A DNA stretch of 64,000 bases from Whalleya microplaca (taxonomy: Eukaryota; Ascomycota; Sordariomycetes; Xylariales; Xylariaceae): positions 62,001 through 126,000 of the forward strand of contig MU385726.1 of the NCBI GenBank assembly GCA_022497155.1, written 5' to 3'. Positions 36,034 through 48,432 of the stretch are shown here, in pieces. A program made the translations under genes and the position numbers. The notes under the pieces were generated by a model. It saw only the letters and a program-made list of their open reading frames with translations, did no database searches and had not been told where the DNA came from. Within the stretch, counting starts at the first letter, position 1. The number at the start of each line of letters is the position of its first letter.

Positions 36034-36855
36034 GGGGTATGCCATTGATGAAATAGGAAATCGCCCTTTCATCCATAAGTTTCTGTCTCGGGTGTTTGGT
36101 CTCAAATTAATTATTTGCTCTCTAGAATGTTAAGCATCTACATCTTTTTTATCGTGGACGCTCTTCAGGGAAGGACTTTTCCATGTCAAATAGCCTGGCC
36201 TCAGTAAAAACAGGTAGAGCCTTGGAACAAGCTAGTAACGGAGATAAGTTCTTACCAATGATTCCCAGACAAATGCGAAGATACAATATTAGTATAATGG
36301 CAATTTCACAATTATTTCTCCAGCCACCAAAAATAGTGAAACATATAGTATCTCTGAGACTAAGTCTTAAATTACATACCTATATCCATACAATGAGACA
36401 TTCGACTGGAGACTCAACAGCATGTGGGCAGAATACACGCTGAAGAAGGTATCGAGTCGAGTGGCGATGGAACTGATAAAGGAAGAGGTTCACAACCTAC
36501 ATAAAGCATGAAGAAATATACATTAATAGTGTTCTTTTCGACACCATTACTTATATATCGCGGGCTAGGTACATATATAAGGTGCACGGACATAATAGCA
36601 GGAACCTTGATGGCCTATAAGTAGAGGCTGTGACGCACGTGCCGTTCGTTCACGGGAACTGTGGCTGTGATTGGTCTACGTTAGGAATGTGGCTTGGTCA
36701 ATCCTCCTGACTAGTTGCAGTTGGTAGTGGGCTGGCATCCTTGAACCTTTCATGAGATAACCAATCTTACACCAACCATTCAGCCATTGGACAAGTATTC
36801 AATTAGAGATGCGCGTGTCTCAGCATTTCAACGCGGTTTCTAAGAGTAGACCGAC
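36034..36855. other. Intergenic, UCH to phosphodiesterase
   Basis: 0.8-kb spacer with the promoter of the phosphodiesterase gene. No gene seen. Confidence 0.5.
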
Positions 36856-39296
36856 ATGCCTCCCCAGCCTCTGAATACGTTGAATACGGGTGTTGAGAGG
36901 GATGCGTCCCTGCTCTCCCCTAACGCTTACGACGACGATGCTTCCTCTATCAACAGTAGAAGCGATCAGGACACCGACAGCGAAGACGACGAACTGATGG
37001 CCGCCGCACGAAACAGCCGGGAATTACGCGCTCGCGATCGCATGGTACTGCTAGAGGAGGAGGAGATGCATAAGCTGATCACCACCTCGAGAGCCGAGCA
37101 GGAGCGACAGAGGAGAGGAAGCAATCTTCAAAGACGAGGGAGCAACCTCGCGCTTCCCAACCCTATCAACATCCTACGAGGCTATAACAAGGCCAACAAG
37201 TCACGATCGAGCAGCGCTATCGATGACGAGCGGGGTTCTATTGAAGACTTGGGCGATGAGAAGCGAAGATTCAGACGAAACAGACGCAAAGAAAAGCGAG
37301 ATCGACTACTGAAGGAGGCTCGTGATGGCGAAGACGGCATGCTGATGCGCGAGATGGAACAGGGAAGAATGAAAGATGGCAGCTCCACCGGTGACAGCAG
37401 CGACAGAGAGGATAGCGACGAACTCGATCGGCGGCACTTAATGGAAGCCGCGGATACCAAGGCAGCGGGCAAGAGAAGGTGGAAGAAATGGCTGCTCATA
37501 TACACCATTATTGCTGTTGGATTTGCTTTCCTGGCCCTCCTTGCTTGGAAACTGTCCTTGGATAAGAAACGTCCGGCCGCTCAATTGGTTAGCAATGGTA
37601 CCGATGTATTCTTACCGACTACCCTCATCATCAGTCTTGATGGGTTCCGCGCCGATTTTTTGAATCGTGGGCTGACGCCAAGGCTGAATGCCTTCATTAA
37701 AGAGGGTGTATCACCGTTGTATATGACTCCGTCATTCCCCTCTGTGACATTTCCTGTAAGTACATCACTTTTAACCGTGTTCGGAACTCCCAACTCATAT
37801 CTTCATAGAATCATTATACACTTGCGACTGGCTTATACCCGGAAAGCCACGGAGTAGTTGGTAACACATTTTGGGATCCTGAATTGGAAGCCGAGTTCTA
37901 CTATACCGACCCAGAGAGAAGTCTTGACGCGAAATGGTGGCGCGGCGAGCCATTTTGGGTCACTGCGGAGGAGCAAGGTGTCCGTACAGCCGTTCACATG
38001 TGGCCTGGCAGCGAAGCGCATATCATGGGGATGGATCCGAGCTTTTTGGACAAGTACAACGGGAAGGAGAAGTTACCCAAAAAGGTCGACAGGATCCTCG
38101 AATTCCTCGACAAGCCCGGGATAGACGATGTGGATGCAGACCCGAGGGAGATAAGGCCACAGATTATTGCGGCTTACGTTCCAAATGTCGACGCTGATGG
38201 TCATCGCTATGGGCCAAATAGCACCGAGATTCGATCAACGATCAGCGCGGTTGATACTATGCTCGATCAGCTCTTCCATGGACTCGAAGCAAGAAACTTG
38301 ACCAACATTGTCAATGTCATTATTGTCTCTGATCACGGCATGGCCACTACCGATGTAAGTCGGATGATTCAGATCGAGGATTTGGTAGACATGGACAAAG
38401 TCGAGCACCTCGACGGGTGGCCCCTGGTGGGCATCCGGCCAAAGAATCCAGATGACTTGCAACTACTATATGAGCAAGCCGCTGAGAAGGGGAAGTCAAA
38501 CCCAAACTTTGATGTCTACCTCAAAGATAAAGATATGCCGGAACGCTACCATTTCTCCAACAACGATCGCATTGCGCCACTTTGGATTGTTCCAAAGACC
38601 GGCTGGGCAATTGTCAAGCGGGATGAATTTGACATTCAGGAAGCAAAGGCCAAGAATCTGGTCTATCACCCGAGAGGACTCCACGGATATGACCATGAGC
38701 ATCCGCTGATGAGGGCTATCTTCGTCGCCCGCGGACCCGCTTTCCCCCACCAACCTCACAGCAAGGTGGAGTTGTTCCGTATGTGCATCCCAACCCGAGA
38801 GTTGCGCCCATTCTAATACTAACTGAACATAGAAAACATCGAGGTCTACAACATCCTCTGCGACTCCGTAGGTATGAAGGCAATGCCTAACAACGGCACA
38901 CTCCACCTGCCGCTAGAACCGGTCGGTCTTCACGACCCGGAGACGGTCCTTGAAGAGCCCGCCGATCCCGTGCCAACCGAAGCGGAAGAAGATCCCGCCA
39001 CGGAATACGTGTCGATTTTTCCCATAAAGACGAGCTCCAAGCCCGAAGCCACTCCGCCCCCCGTCGCAGTGGACCCTGTTGATGATAAGCCTGAAAGCAC
39101 GTCGCCTCCTACCGCAGCAGACCCTGTTGACGAGAAGCCCGAAGAGCCGGCGCCATCAGGTGGGGGTGGTGAGAAGAGCGGTGCCTCTTGGTGGCAGAAA
39201 GTTCAGGATAGTTTGGATTGGGTCGAGGGCAAGATTGGTGAATTCATCAATAAGTTCACCGGGTCTGGCGGGTCCGACGAAGATTCGTCATCATAG
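36856..39296 (+). CDS. Type II membrane nucleotide pyrophosphatase/phosphodiesterase
   Basis: Three exons (36856-37755, 37809-38778, 38833-39296) encode 777 residues. A cytosolic N-tail of about 210 residues, rich in Arg/Glu/Ser, is followed by one membrane span (about 213-231) and a lumenal catalytic domain of the ENPP/alkaline phosphatase fold. Metal and catalytic residues are visible: D262 (ISLDGF), nucleophile T298 (PSVTFPNHYT), D and H in VDADGHRYGP, DH in VSDHGM, and H in GLHGYDHEHP. The first intron splits the catalytic loop just after T298-F-P. The C-terminus adds two diverged repeats of about 24 residues (VDPVDDKPES and ADPVDEKPEE) and a Gly/Ser-rich acidic tail. The family cleaves nucleoside triphosphates or sugar nucleotides, likely at the plasma membrane, vacuole or Golgi. 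Confidence 0.93.
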
Positions 39297-40951
39297 TGCA
39301 TTTTCCATGTTATTTCGTATGTGTTATTAGCGTGTATTCTTTTTGGGGAATTACTGTACGATATCTGTATTGGTCCGCAGCATAGTCATTCTGGAAATTG
39401 GCGTTGTTGGTGTTGTTGGCGTCCCGCTCTTTCATAGACAGTGATGGGGTCTCCTTGGATAGATAGTTATGATTTGATATGAGCCCATTTCCTACACGGA
39501 ACTTCCCTTATCCAGTTTCGATTTTTGAAGTGGATAAGAAGAGAAGATCTTTTTGTGAACGGTGCACTATGTAAATGTCTGTCACTACTTACAATATGGC
39601 CTCATTCATGTGAACTCAATTTCGAACATCAATGTTTCTTCCAACCGTAAACCCAAACCAGCCAGTTAGGATACATAAGGATACCACTCTTTCAGCCTTT
39701 AAAGGGATGTATGCTCCCAAGTCACTGGCACTTTCCATACTACACGTATTCCGTTAGTATTTGAACTACGGAATCTTGAGACTAGGTGCGCATTATTAAG
39801 CTGACATTCGGGGCATCCCAGTTTCAAAGTATTCTTCAATTTATTTACGTGAAAACAAGGGTGGGTATTTACAAGACAGGCTCATATTGAGTGGTAGAAC
39901 CTGGCCGAAGCCTTCCCCTGAGGCTACTGGAAGTGCGAAATTCGGTAAATTCAAGATCTTGGCTATATTCGAGCACTCAGAAATGTATAGCGCAAGAGAG
40001 ATCCCTAGTTATTCTCATAAGATCAAGATTTTTAGATCCAGCATTGGTTATGTTGGGCTATTATTATGAGGAAACATATTGCAGGTCATGGGTCTAGAAT
40101 GTGACCGGCTACCCACGGCTTCACGATGCAGAACATACGGAAAAGGGGCTACCATCTTACCAGCCCGATCCTAGTACTCTTGTTCCGTAGTATCAGATTT
40201 TGTAATCCATTGCGAAGATACCCATCGGGTTTTTAAGTACTCAACCTCAGTAACTTAGGAGGACCTCAAGGGGTTGAGGCTTCATTGAGATTATCTCCGA
40301 TTAGCTCCAACCAAGCGCCAATGGGTGGTAGTGTCGTAAGATTTGGAATTCACTTCAATATCTACAAATTTGAATGTCATTGGGCTGACATATTTCAGCG
40401 AAGCCTCAACTGATGATCGAGAGTTGTGAGCACATCGCGAAATTAAACTGTCCCTACCTAGGCTAGTATGCTCCATACTGACAGAAGATTCTGGGAGTTC
40501 TGCGATATTAATATATGCCTCTAACCTCTCTTACCTCCCTTTTTAGAACTTCGGAAGATGACTTCCCGAAAGGTCCATTGGCCCTCTGTAGATTTTCAAG
40601 CTGGCCTACCGGGTCATAGGTGCTCCCGGTAAAATCCAATCTGGATAATTGACGGTAGAATAACATTCTTCACCTGAACACCTGATTTTTCGATCGCGCT
40701 CTCATGAGGCTGCAGGCTTATAGGGTCTGCTGCCTAGCATGTACCCCAGATGCCACAACATCGGTCGAAAGGTCCCATGGCTGAGAGGTGCATAAGCCCA
40801 GTCGGCAATTGATGTCTTCAGCGCCTGGAGGCGAGTCTGTTGGTGTGACACCCGAGATAAAATCCCGACTTGCCCTACGACAAGGAGACCAGGATTTTTC
40901 GTTGACGATCTTCGCCCTACAACGCCCTCTTTCTCAGCTGTGAAGTCCATC
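39297..40951. other. Intergenic, no gene recognised
   Basis: 1.65-kb spacer between codirectional genes. Small open frames (39887-40097, 40291-40476) have no protein signature. It includes the promoter of the DUF1996 gene. Confidence 0.5.
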
Positions 40952-42079
40952 ATGCGTTTTTCTCTCCTCGCCGCCGCGGCCATCACGCCCGGTGTGAATG
41001 CTGCCGCCACACTTCGATTCTCTTGTTCGCAACTTGTTGTTGAACGTCTAGACCCGTAAGCTAACAATAGACTTCCATCTCAAAATATGGCTTACGTCCT
41101 AACTTGTTACTCCATAGCCTGGTCAATCCAAGTATGAATCCGTCGCCCCACCTTCATCAGGTTGTCGGTGGAAATGCATTCAACGAGACCATGGACTATA
41201 CTCAAAACGACCTACCGACGACGGCAACCTGTACTTCTTGCACTCCGACAGAAGACTTCAGTAATTACTGGACAGCCGTTCTCTTCTTCCGGTATGAGAA
41301 CGATAGCTCTCTTCCAATTCTAAATCCTCGAGTATGCTAATTGTCTTGCCAGTGCGAGGAATGGTACCTACCACCGATTAAACACCTTTGGCAACGAGCT
41401 GGGATTCACCACTGCAAAGGGTGGCCAGACTGTTTACTATCTGTCATCGGGCCAAGTGACTGCTTTCAAGCCCGGCTTCCGCATGATCGTTGGGGACCCG
41501 AACTTCCGCACTGCGCAGGAGCTGAATGCGAAGTACAAATTCCTCGACTACACCTGTCTAGCATCTGCCATGACAAGAGGCGGCCAGACGACCGACTTCC
41601 CGAAGCAGCCATGCGCAGCCGGTATCATGGTCAGCATCCGATTCCCAACCTGCTGGGACGGCAAGAACCTGGACAGCATCGACCACCACAGCCACGTCGC
41701 GTACCCGGTGGGCAATGCTTGCCCGTCGACGCACCCCGTGGCGATCCCTCAGGTGTTCTACGAGACGTACTGGGACACCAGGCCGTTCAACGACAAGTCG
41801 CAGTGGCCGGAAGACGGATCCCAGCCCTTCGTCTGGTCCTTCGGCGACCAGACGGGCTACGGTATTCACGGAGACTACGTGTTTGGCTGGAAGGGCGATG
41901 CGCTCCAGAGGGCCATGGACACCAACTGCAACAGCGACCTCTTCGCAAACAGGATTAATTGCAACACGCTTGAGACGCAATCGCTCGAGGCCGCGAACAC
42001 GTGCGTTAAGCAGACGACGGTAGACGAGTCCATTGACGGATGGATGGCTCAGCTTCCTGGCGGTATGCCTGTCACTTAA
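40952..42079 (+). CDS. Secreted DUF1996-domain protein
   Basis: Three exons (40952-41055, 41118-41291, 41353-42079) give 334 residues. A signal peptide (MRFSLLAAAAITPGVNA) is followed by the DUF1996 domain, with conserved LRFSCSQLVVERLDP, PSPHLHQVVGGNAF, TCTSC, IRFPTCWDGKNLDS and HHSHVAYPVG. Six or more cysteines suggest disulfides outside the cell. The function of DUF1996 is not established; it is common among secreted fungal proteins. The last exon carries several out-of-frame shadows, but splicing restores one clean frame. Confidence 0.93.
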
Positions 42080-43199
42080 AGCATATGGGGTTACATTATA
42101 TTCGTTCAGACGGATGCATATCATAGCGCATACAGATTTAATTGCATTATAAGTTGAAATCACATTGATCTATATTGACTTTCTCGCCCATTTCCCGTCA
42201 CACATTATCTCGTACTCTTTTCGGGAAATAGTTCTGTCCTCTAAGATGCATTAAACATCGCTATCCCACTACGTAGTCTAATACCACTTCAGCCATAGAT
42301 TAAGCTCGGATCCGTATCATTCCTAGTTATGCCTACTCAATGCAATGAACCAGAGGGGCATTTAGCCACTTAAAACCCCAATAGCGGGTGGTTAATAGCT
42401 AGCACTATTGCCATTTTAGTTCACTTACTTTGATGTGATTGGTCCTTCTAACCTGCGCTAAACGAACGCATCGACTTTTTTACATGCGGCAGGTTCTATG
42501 GGTGGTCCCTGATTTATTCGGTGATATCTTGCGTCCAACCCTCGTTTGCCTAGATATGGTCAAATGATGCGCAGGTACGGAGTAGTTATAAAATCGCAAG
42601 TGGGGATAACATGCTATAGTGTAAGAGGCTGTGCTATGCTTACCTCAGATAGACCCAGCCTAATCAAGCAACTTGCAGCACAAGAATGACAGCACTAGCA
42701 ACATATGTAAGTCTTCGGAATAAGAAATCGCCTTGGACTTCTAGGTACCTAGTAAATGAAAGCCAGGGATAGAAATTGAATCCGCCATTGTAATGAGCTT
42801 AGTCTATTTATAGTTCCGATGGCAAGGCTATCAGAAGTGCTCTTCCTCGAGACAACTATATGATTGCATGCTTGTTATTTCCTTCATTTTGCCAAGATGT
42901 GATAATCGTTGATACTTTCCTTGTTCATGGAATTATGCGAACGCAGTGTCTTAATGACGATCACCTCAAGGACCTCCTTGAAGTTGTATGTATGCTGCGA
43001 GGAGATCAACCTCTAGATAATTACTCACAAGTAACACGCCTCAATACATAATTTACTTCTATTATAAATATCTACCACGTCCACCTCGTCTCTTGAACCA
43101 TACATTCATCGCCATCAACTCGTCAGTCAAGTACCTCCCGCAACGTACGTATAAAACTATAACGACAAAACTCCGAAGACGGTCTTTCGAAAGCTCAAA
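42080..43199. other. Intergenic, DUF1996 gene to defensin-like gene
   Basis: 1.1-kb AT-rich spacer. An open frame at 42860-43051 has no protein features. The right end is the defensin-like gene promoter. Confidence 0.5.
43063..43070 (+). promoter_or_regulatory. TATA box of the defensin-like gene
   Basis: TATAAATA lies 130 bp before the start codon at 43200, followed by a C/T-rich leader, as in strongly expressed fungal secreted-peptide genes. Confidence 0.5.
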
Positions 43200-43550
43200 A
43201 TGAAGTCTTGGTCTTTATTTGCTGTATCTCTCCTCGCTGCTCAAGTCTTTGGGCGGGCTCTACCAGTTCCGTCTGATCAAGATGCTTCCAAGGTGATTCG
43301 CTCTGACGAATCGGAGAATCCAGTCAGGTAATGATTTATTCATGTATATGTTCATTTGGCTCAGCTAATATAAATTATGCGGTGCAGGAGGCAAAGGGGT
43401 GGAAATTGTGGCCATGATGAGCAAAGCTTTAGCAACGTCTCGGCTTGTAGGGATGTTTGCAACCAAGGTGGAAGATGTCTGACGCACACAACCTCGACTG
43501 GTGTCGGAACTGGAGGGATTCCGGTGACTTGGTTCGAATGCCTCTGCTAA
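43200..43550 (+). CDS. Secreted six-cysteine defensin-like peptide precursor
   Basis: Two exons (43200-43327, 43388-43550; 60-nt intron) give 96 residues. A signal peptide (MKSWSLFAVSLLAAQVFGRA) is followed by an acidic propeptide of about 22 residues ending in a basic Kex2-type site (VRRRQR), then a mature peptide of about 50 residues. The mature part has exactly six cysteines with spacing C-x12-C-x3-C-x5-C-x20-C-x1-C. The C-x3-C helix pair, the G-x-C before cysteine 4 (GGRC) and the final C-x-C are the signature of the cysteine-stabilised alpha-beta (defensin) fold. The loop before the last C-x-C is long, 20 residues and Gly/Thr-rich. An effector role cannot be excluded. It was found only by joining exons; the first exon alone is too short to stand out. 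Confidence 0.78.
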
Positions 43551-43704
43551 GTTGCGGGTATTGTATTGAGTTATGCTATTTGGAGATTGTATCTGAAAAC
43601 TGATATCGCCCGTCGGCCTCCCGACACTCATTATTATTGGTCGTACCTAGCCATATTATTTCTTTCGTTAGACAACCATTACTCAATGAGCCTAAATAAA
43701 CAAA

Positions 43705-44115
43705 TCATTTTGTTATAATCATTACAGCCTTATTGTTACAGTGATTGTTTGTATATTTATTACGATAGGAAAATGGATCGCTGTCTTGCAAGTTCGATAA
43801 TTCGTTCATTGCCTTAAGCTCTTCGGTTCTCGTCATGTCTGTTCCATGCACATCGTTAAATATTGTAAGCAGATTCCTTTCCTTGAGGTTGACCTCGTCC
43901 AGACTTGCATAGATGATCTTGGTAATCGTATCCTCGTCCTGATTATTTTGCCGTCCGCCCTGCTGCTGCTGTAGCTTCTGCTTCTCTTCTTTTTTCTTCT
44001 TCTCCTCCTGGCTCTCTTCTTTCTTCTTCTTCTCCTCCTGCTTCTTATTTGCTATCTTTTTCTGGGGCACCTTGGAGGGACTTTTCTTAGCTTGTATAGG
44101 TAGATGGTTATTCAT
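43705..44115 (-). CDS. Hypothetical Lys/Glu-rich small protein
   Basis: A 136-residue frame from the ATG at 44115. Residues about 20-55 are a Lys/Glu/Gln-rich run that would form a charged helix or coiled coil; the rest is polar with no known domain. Upstream there are splice-like signals: a GTAAGT donor at 44143 and a TACTAAT branch with CAG acceptor ending at 44360. The stretch 44359-44144 between them is open in a frame rich in Arg (HRRGRRQTRRARNR). This hints at a longer spliced transcript whose start I cannot place. It is convergent with the defensin-like gene. Confidence 0.35.
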   Translation of the reverse strand: MNNHLPIQAKKSPSKVPQKKIANKKQEEKKKKEESQEEKKKKEEKQKLQQQQGGRQNNQDEDTITKIIYASLDEVNLKERNLLTIFNDVHGTDMTRTEELKAMNELSNLQDSDPFSYRNKYTNNHCNNKAVMIITK

Positions 44116-46462
44116 ATTGCTAGAGCCGGGTGAAAATACTTACAGGGAGACTATCGCAGGTTGTTGGACAATACACTCAACTTCCCAATGTACACCATGA
44201 AATGTTGAAAGGCGTGCTCCTATTTCCAAAATCAACTCCGACACAGGAGCAAAGAAATGGACCAGGCATTGGATGTCGCCGCCCGTGTCGAAGGTGCGGT
44301 TACGAGCACGGCGAGTCTGACGGCGACCACGGCGGTGCAAGGCGGCTACAGTGGCCTTGCTGGAAGGTAATTAGTAAAGCGATTGGCAGTAGGCTTATTA
44401 CCTTGAGGTCAATTTAAAAGTTTAAATGGTGAAGATGATGAAGAATGGTGAAGGTGGTGAAGGACAGTAACGTCAATAAGTGAAAAGGAAAGACAACAGG
44501 AAGTCGGTAATTAGGTAGTAAACCACGGACAAGGGCTAAGGAGATATCAACAACAATGTAATGTATGGAGGCATTGCCAAGAGAGTAATAAAGAAGACCT
44601 ACCACCAGGCCTACAGTGGAAGGCAACAAGAAATATCAGCAACTTACGAGCGACTTGATGAGGGCAGAAATGAGCTGGCAAGAGCTCCTTTACCTACTAC
44701 TGCACAACTAGCCGGGCAAACGTGACGTTCAGACTATTCCTGCGAGGGATGTGCAGATAGACTCAGGTGCTTGCAGCTGAAAAGAACCCCAATCTTCAGA
44801 TACCTTTGAAACACCGAGTTATCCTGTATAGTGTAGGTTTCAATGTACGCGAGGGTGAAAGAATGATGCGATGAAATAGTGAAGGGCTGCCAAGTTCACT
44901 CTCAGGCGGCATAGGATGTATGTATGTCGATCGAGTTTACTACCTTGTCGAATAGTATTGTCGCGTGAAAAAGTAGTAGATCAATTTCTGCGGCTGTATG
45001 GTACTGCTATGGTATTCTCTTGATGTGAAGAGAGAAAGGTGGTATTTGATTGAGCGTAAAAGTATAGCGAAGGTATTGTAAGCAGTAGAAATCGAGAGGG
45101 TCGTAGGAGATAATTTGACCTTTGGGCGCGTAGGCGGGTTGAGACGCAGTTAGCCTCACCGAAACCACAGAAGGGATCAGTCAACACTCACAACCAGTTC
45201 ACCTTTTACACTCGCGTCCCTGTTGAGCTCGCCAGAAGTATGATGCAGGTGATTGGTAGCGAGAGACAAAAGTATATATCAAGGATGATAGAGAAGAAGG
45301 GGAAGGCTAGCTAGATCTACCTTGCTTTATGCGTGATGCACTAGCCGCCACACACTAGGGGTTTTCCCAATACCGAAGATTTCATGTTGTTCAGATAGAA
45401 TTGTAGGGATAGCATGCTATTGACATGATTTGTCTGAGATTTACATTGGGTATAGAATGGCGATCTAGATATCCTGGTTTCGTCTCTCGCTTCGCCTATC
45501 CGTCTGTGGGTGACATATCGTGATATTTAGGCTATTCCCATCCTGACAAAAATTGTCCCCTAGAACTCAAAGGGGGGGGGGGGGGGGGGGGGGGTGATTT
45601 GTAAAAAAAAAAAAAAAAAAAAAAAATAAAATAAAAAAAAAAAAAAAAAAAAAACAAAAATGAAAAANNNNNNNNNNGCCCCCCCCCCCCCCCCCCCCCC
45701 CCCCCCCGCCCCCCCCCCCCCCCCCCCCCCCCCCTCCCCCCCCCCCCCCCCCCAGATTTGGAATCTCTACACGACAAATACATCTTGGTATGTCCCAATC
45801 AATAGCAATATAGCAGTAGTGCTCTCGGGAAGACGATTTCTCATTCTTTGGCAGTGTGAATGGAATTTCTTAGGTAGCTTAAATTCTTGTGCTATGAGAC
45901 GATCCCAGTAATACGCTATAGTGGTCAATCAGGGAAGATCTACAAATTAGGGTGCGTTCGTGTGAAGAAGTTGCTGTTTGCTGAAATATATCCCCTTCCG
46001 CCTCCCTGCTATGGCCATTACTTCAGATCGAAGCCATTCCTATCCTAGGTCTCAATTATGATTTGATATGTGAGTATCATAAACTTCAGCGTCTTGCCCT
46101 TCTATAGGAGCCAAACAGCTATGGATAGTTGTTGGTGTTTACAGTAAGATGTACTTGATGTATTAGATATATGTCTCGTGAATAATTGAGCAAGACACCT
46201 TTATCGTATGTAGGATCGATGTTTCAAGCGAATGCTCTCTTTGTTTCCCACAATACATTCTAAAAATCATAGTATATAGCTGGGAAATCTGGGTGGTTGA
46301 TAAGGGTTAATGGATCATCAAGGGTTTTACCGGAGAAACTCATCATGGACCGGGCATTTCAGAAGGCAGCTTATTCACACGAACGTACTTTTAGGCTGAC
46401 AGCAAACCTGCATCAGTCGTCTGGTATTATTCTCTGTACCACCTCACTCTACCTATGCGCCG
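44116..46462. other. Intergenic with homopolymers and a scaffold gap
   Basis: 2.3-kb region. G-run (about 45571-45593), A-runs (45602-45666), 10 N at 45668-45677 and C-runs (45680-45753) mark a join between assembled pieces. Other open frames are chance. Part of 44144-44402 may be leader exons of the Lys/Glu-rich gene. Confidence 0.6.
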
Positions 46463-47239
46463 TTATATGTTCATGGCGCCAACGTTGCTCACCAACTCGG
46501 CCTCCTCCTCCGTATAGACCCATTCTCCGAGTCCCATCTCTCGGCGCTTGCTGCCGAGTTGTTCTTGATTTTCTCCGTCCTCTCTCGAGCGCTTCTTGCC
46601 CTTTGGCTCGCCTTCCTCCTCGGCCTCTTCCATCACTGTATCTCCGTCAGGGTCTGACGGACCCTCTGGTTCCTTGTTGTCGTCGGACCCTTCGTCGTCC
46701 GCCTCGTCGTCAGAATCTAGGCTGACTTTGGTCTTGAAGTAGAGGCTCATGAGGAGGTAGTTGTCGCTGTGGTGCTGCTTCAGGAGGCTCGAAAATTTGT
46801 GGCAACTCTCAGCCGATCGTCCGTACTGGTTCTTGAACTTCTCGTACGGACGCGCCTCGTCATACTTCTCGTGGGCGGCTAAAAGGGCCACCACCAACTG
46901 GAAGATGATGCCCGCATCAAAATCTCGCGTCCAGTGGACGGCATTCTTGATAGGCTGCCAGAATAGTGCTGGCGTCGTCTCTGCGATTGCCGAAGGATCC
47001 TCTTCCATGGCTTGGTTCGCGCCGTCGAAGACATAAGCGAGGGCCTGGTCTACCACATCTTTGTTTAGACCGTCTGAGAAATCCTTGATCTTATTCTTCA
47101 CCAAGGTTGTATCCACAGCATCCAGCAACATTCGGACTTTGTAATCCTTCAAAATGAAACCGACTCTTGGTACGTAGTCTCGGAACTTGTTCTTTCTCGC
47201 TCTAGCCGGCTTGTAGCCGCTGGTTCGTGGTCGGCCCAT
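46463..47239 (-). CDS. Unrecognised acidic nuclear-type protein
   Basis: Single coding exon of 258 residues. The N-terminus is very basic (MGRPRTSGYKPARARKNKF), the middle is a folded, mostly helical part of about 140 residues (DFDAGIIFQLVVALLAAHEK, SSLLKQHHSDNYLLMSLYFK), and the C-terminal third is strongly acidic with a KGKKRSR nuclear localisation-like motif. This composition suggests a nuclear protein. I cannot name the family. A leader intron is likely: GTAAGT donor at 47301, GCTAAT branch, and CAG acceptor ending at 47247, eight bases before the ATG. Codon use and the clean frame support a real gene. Confidence 0.75.
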   Translation of the reverse strand: MGRPRTSGYKPARARKNKFRDYVPRVGFILKDYKVRMLLDAVDTTLVKNKIKDFSDGLNKDVVDQALAYVFDGANQAMEEDPSAIAETTPALFWQPIKNAVHWTRDFDAGIIFQLVVALLAAHEKYDEARPYEKFKNQYGRSAESCHKFSSLLKQHHSDNYLLMSLYFKTKVSLDSDDEADDEGSDDNKEPEGPSDPDGDTVMEEAEEEGEPKGKKRSREDGENQEQLGSKRREMGLGEWVYTEEEAELVSNVGAMNI

Positions 47240-48432
47240 ATTGGTTCTGTCGTACTCATTAGCAAACGAGGAAACGAAATATCTTGTAGCGAATTACTTA
47301 CTTCTGTTCGGAAAAAGAGCGAGGTTACTTATTGAAGAGAGGGGAGATGGACAGCTTGGAAACTTCGTCACTTTTGTTGGTGGATGTGGGAAGTTAATTT
47401 TAAGTGAAGGGATTGATGGGAAAGTGCAGAAGGTATAAAGCTTCCGAGGGTGATGTGAAAGTGAATGCCACCAGTGCACCGCTCACAGTAGGTGGAGTGT
47501 ATGGCCAATATATTTTAATAGGCATGCCTACTGGTACCTGCCCCCATCACTTAGCCCAGTTGGTCGGGACATATATTACGGCGTTCGAGCCGGGGAGTGG
47601 GCAACTACTAACAGAGATTTAGGAATTTCTACAGTATAGCTCTCTTCACAGCTCGGAACGGTGCGATCACGTCTCCGCCTTAGGAACGTCTGCGTTGAAC
47701 CACACTGTTTCGAGCTATACTGTAACATATAATCTTCGGATTATCCCACTTTTTTAAGTTTTTTTTTATTTTTCCTAATTATGTTCGAGCTATCAATTGA
47801 CACCTATTCCTTTTACCTCGAATAAACAAACTGTCACTTGCGAAACTTTACCCTCCGTTGGTAGTATGTCGTTATAGCTCCGGTCCGCCCGGTCTCATGT
47901 AGTCGGATCGGCACCCTTAATGTCGGGTCCGCCACCTGTTTCACGGCCCCACTGATCATCATCGCGAACATGTTAAAATGGACACCATGTGGAGCAGTGC
48001 TCGGGCATCCCAACCCGGAGTCACACATGCAATGACTGGCTACTTGGTGGAATATGTTAACAAGCTTCAAGTCTAGGTAGTAACAAGCTAGCCTGCGAAC
48101 ATTCTAATGTTGTCGGATCGAACACCTTGGCTGGATGCGCTTAGTTCAGGTCGTGCATACAGGGGAGATTGCTCCTTTAGGTATCATAAGCGTCCCTCGA
48201 TATCTCTTGGCATGCAGTATCTTGCGTTAGCACGTGTCGCTGTATGTCAATATGCAGTATGTTGGACCGAGACGGGGCAAAGACGGGGGCAATGAGGTAA
48301 ATTCCCAGTGTATTCGCGAGCCCACAATCCAGCCCACCGCGCGAGCGGCCTTTACCTCCGTCACGTCATCGCAGAGCCTCACTCCCTCGCGAACCATGGC
48401 GCAATAGCCAAAGGCACAAGAGAGAGAAGGCA
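47240..48432. other. Divergent intergenic region
   Basis: 1.2-kb spacer between the acidic protein gene (-) and the GT62 gene (+). It contains the probable 55-nt leader intron at 47301-47247 and a 12-bp inverted repeat pair at 47631-47642 and 47712-47723. Confidence 0.5.

Noticed and set aside
44120..44143. Apparent in-frame intron GTAAGT to CTAG upstream of the Lys/Glu-rich frame
   Set aside because: It would be only 24 nt, below the size a fungal spliceosome can remove.
45532..45911. Gly-rich and Pro-rich open frames
   Set aside because: They come from poly-G and poly-C runs flanking an N gap.
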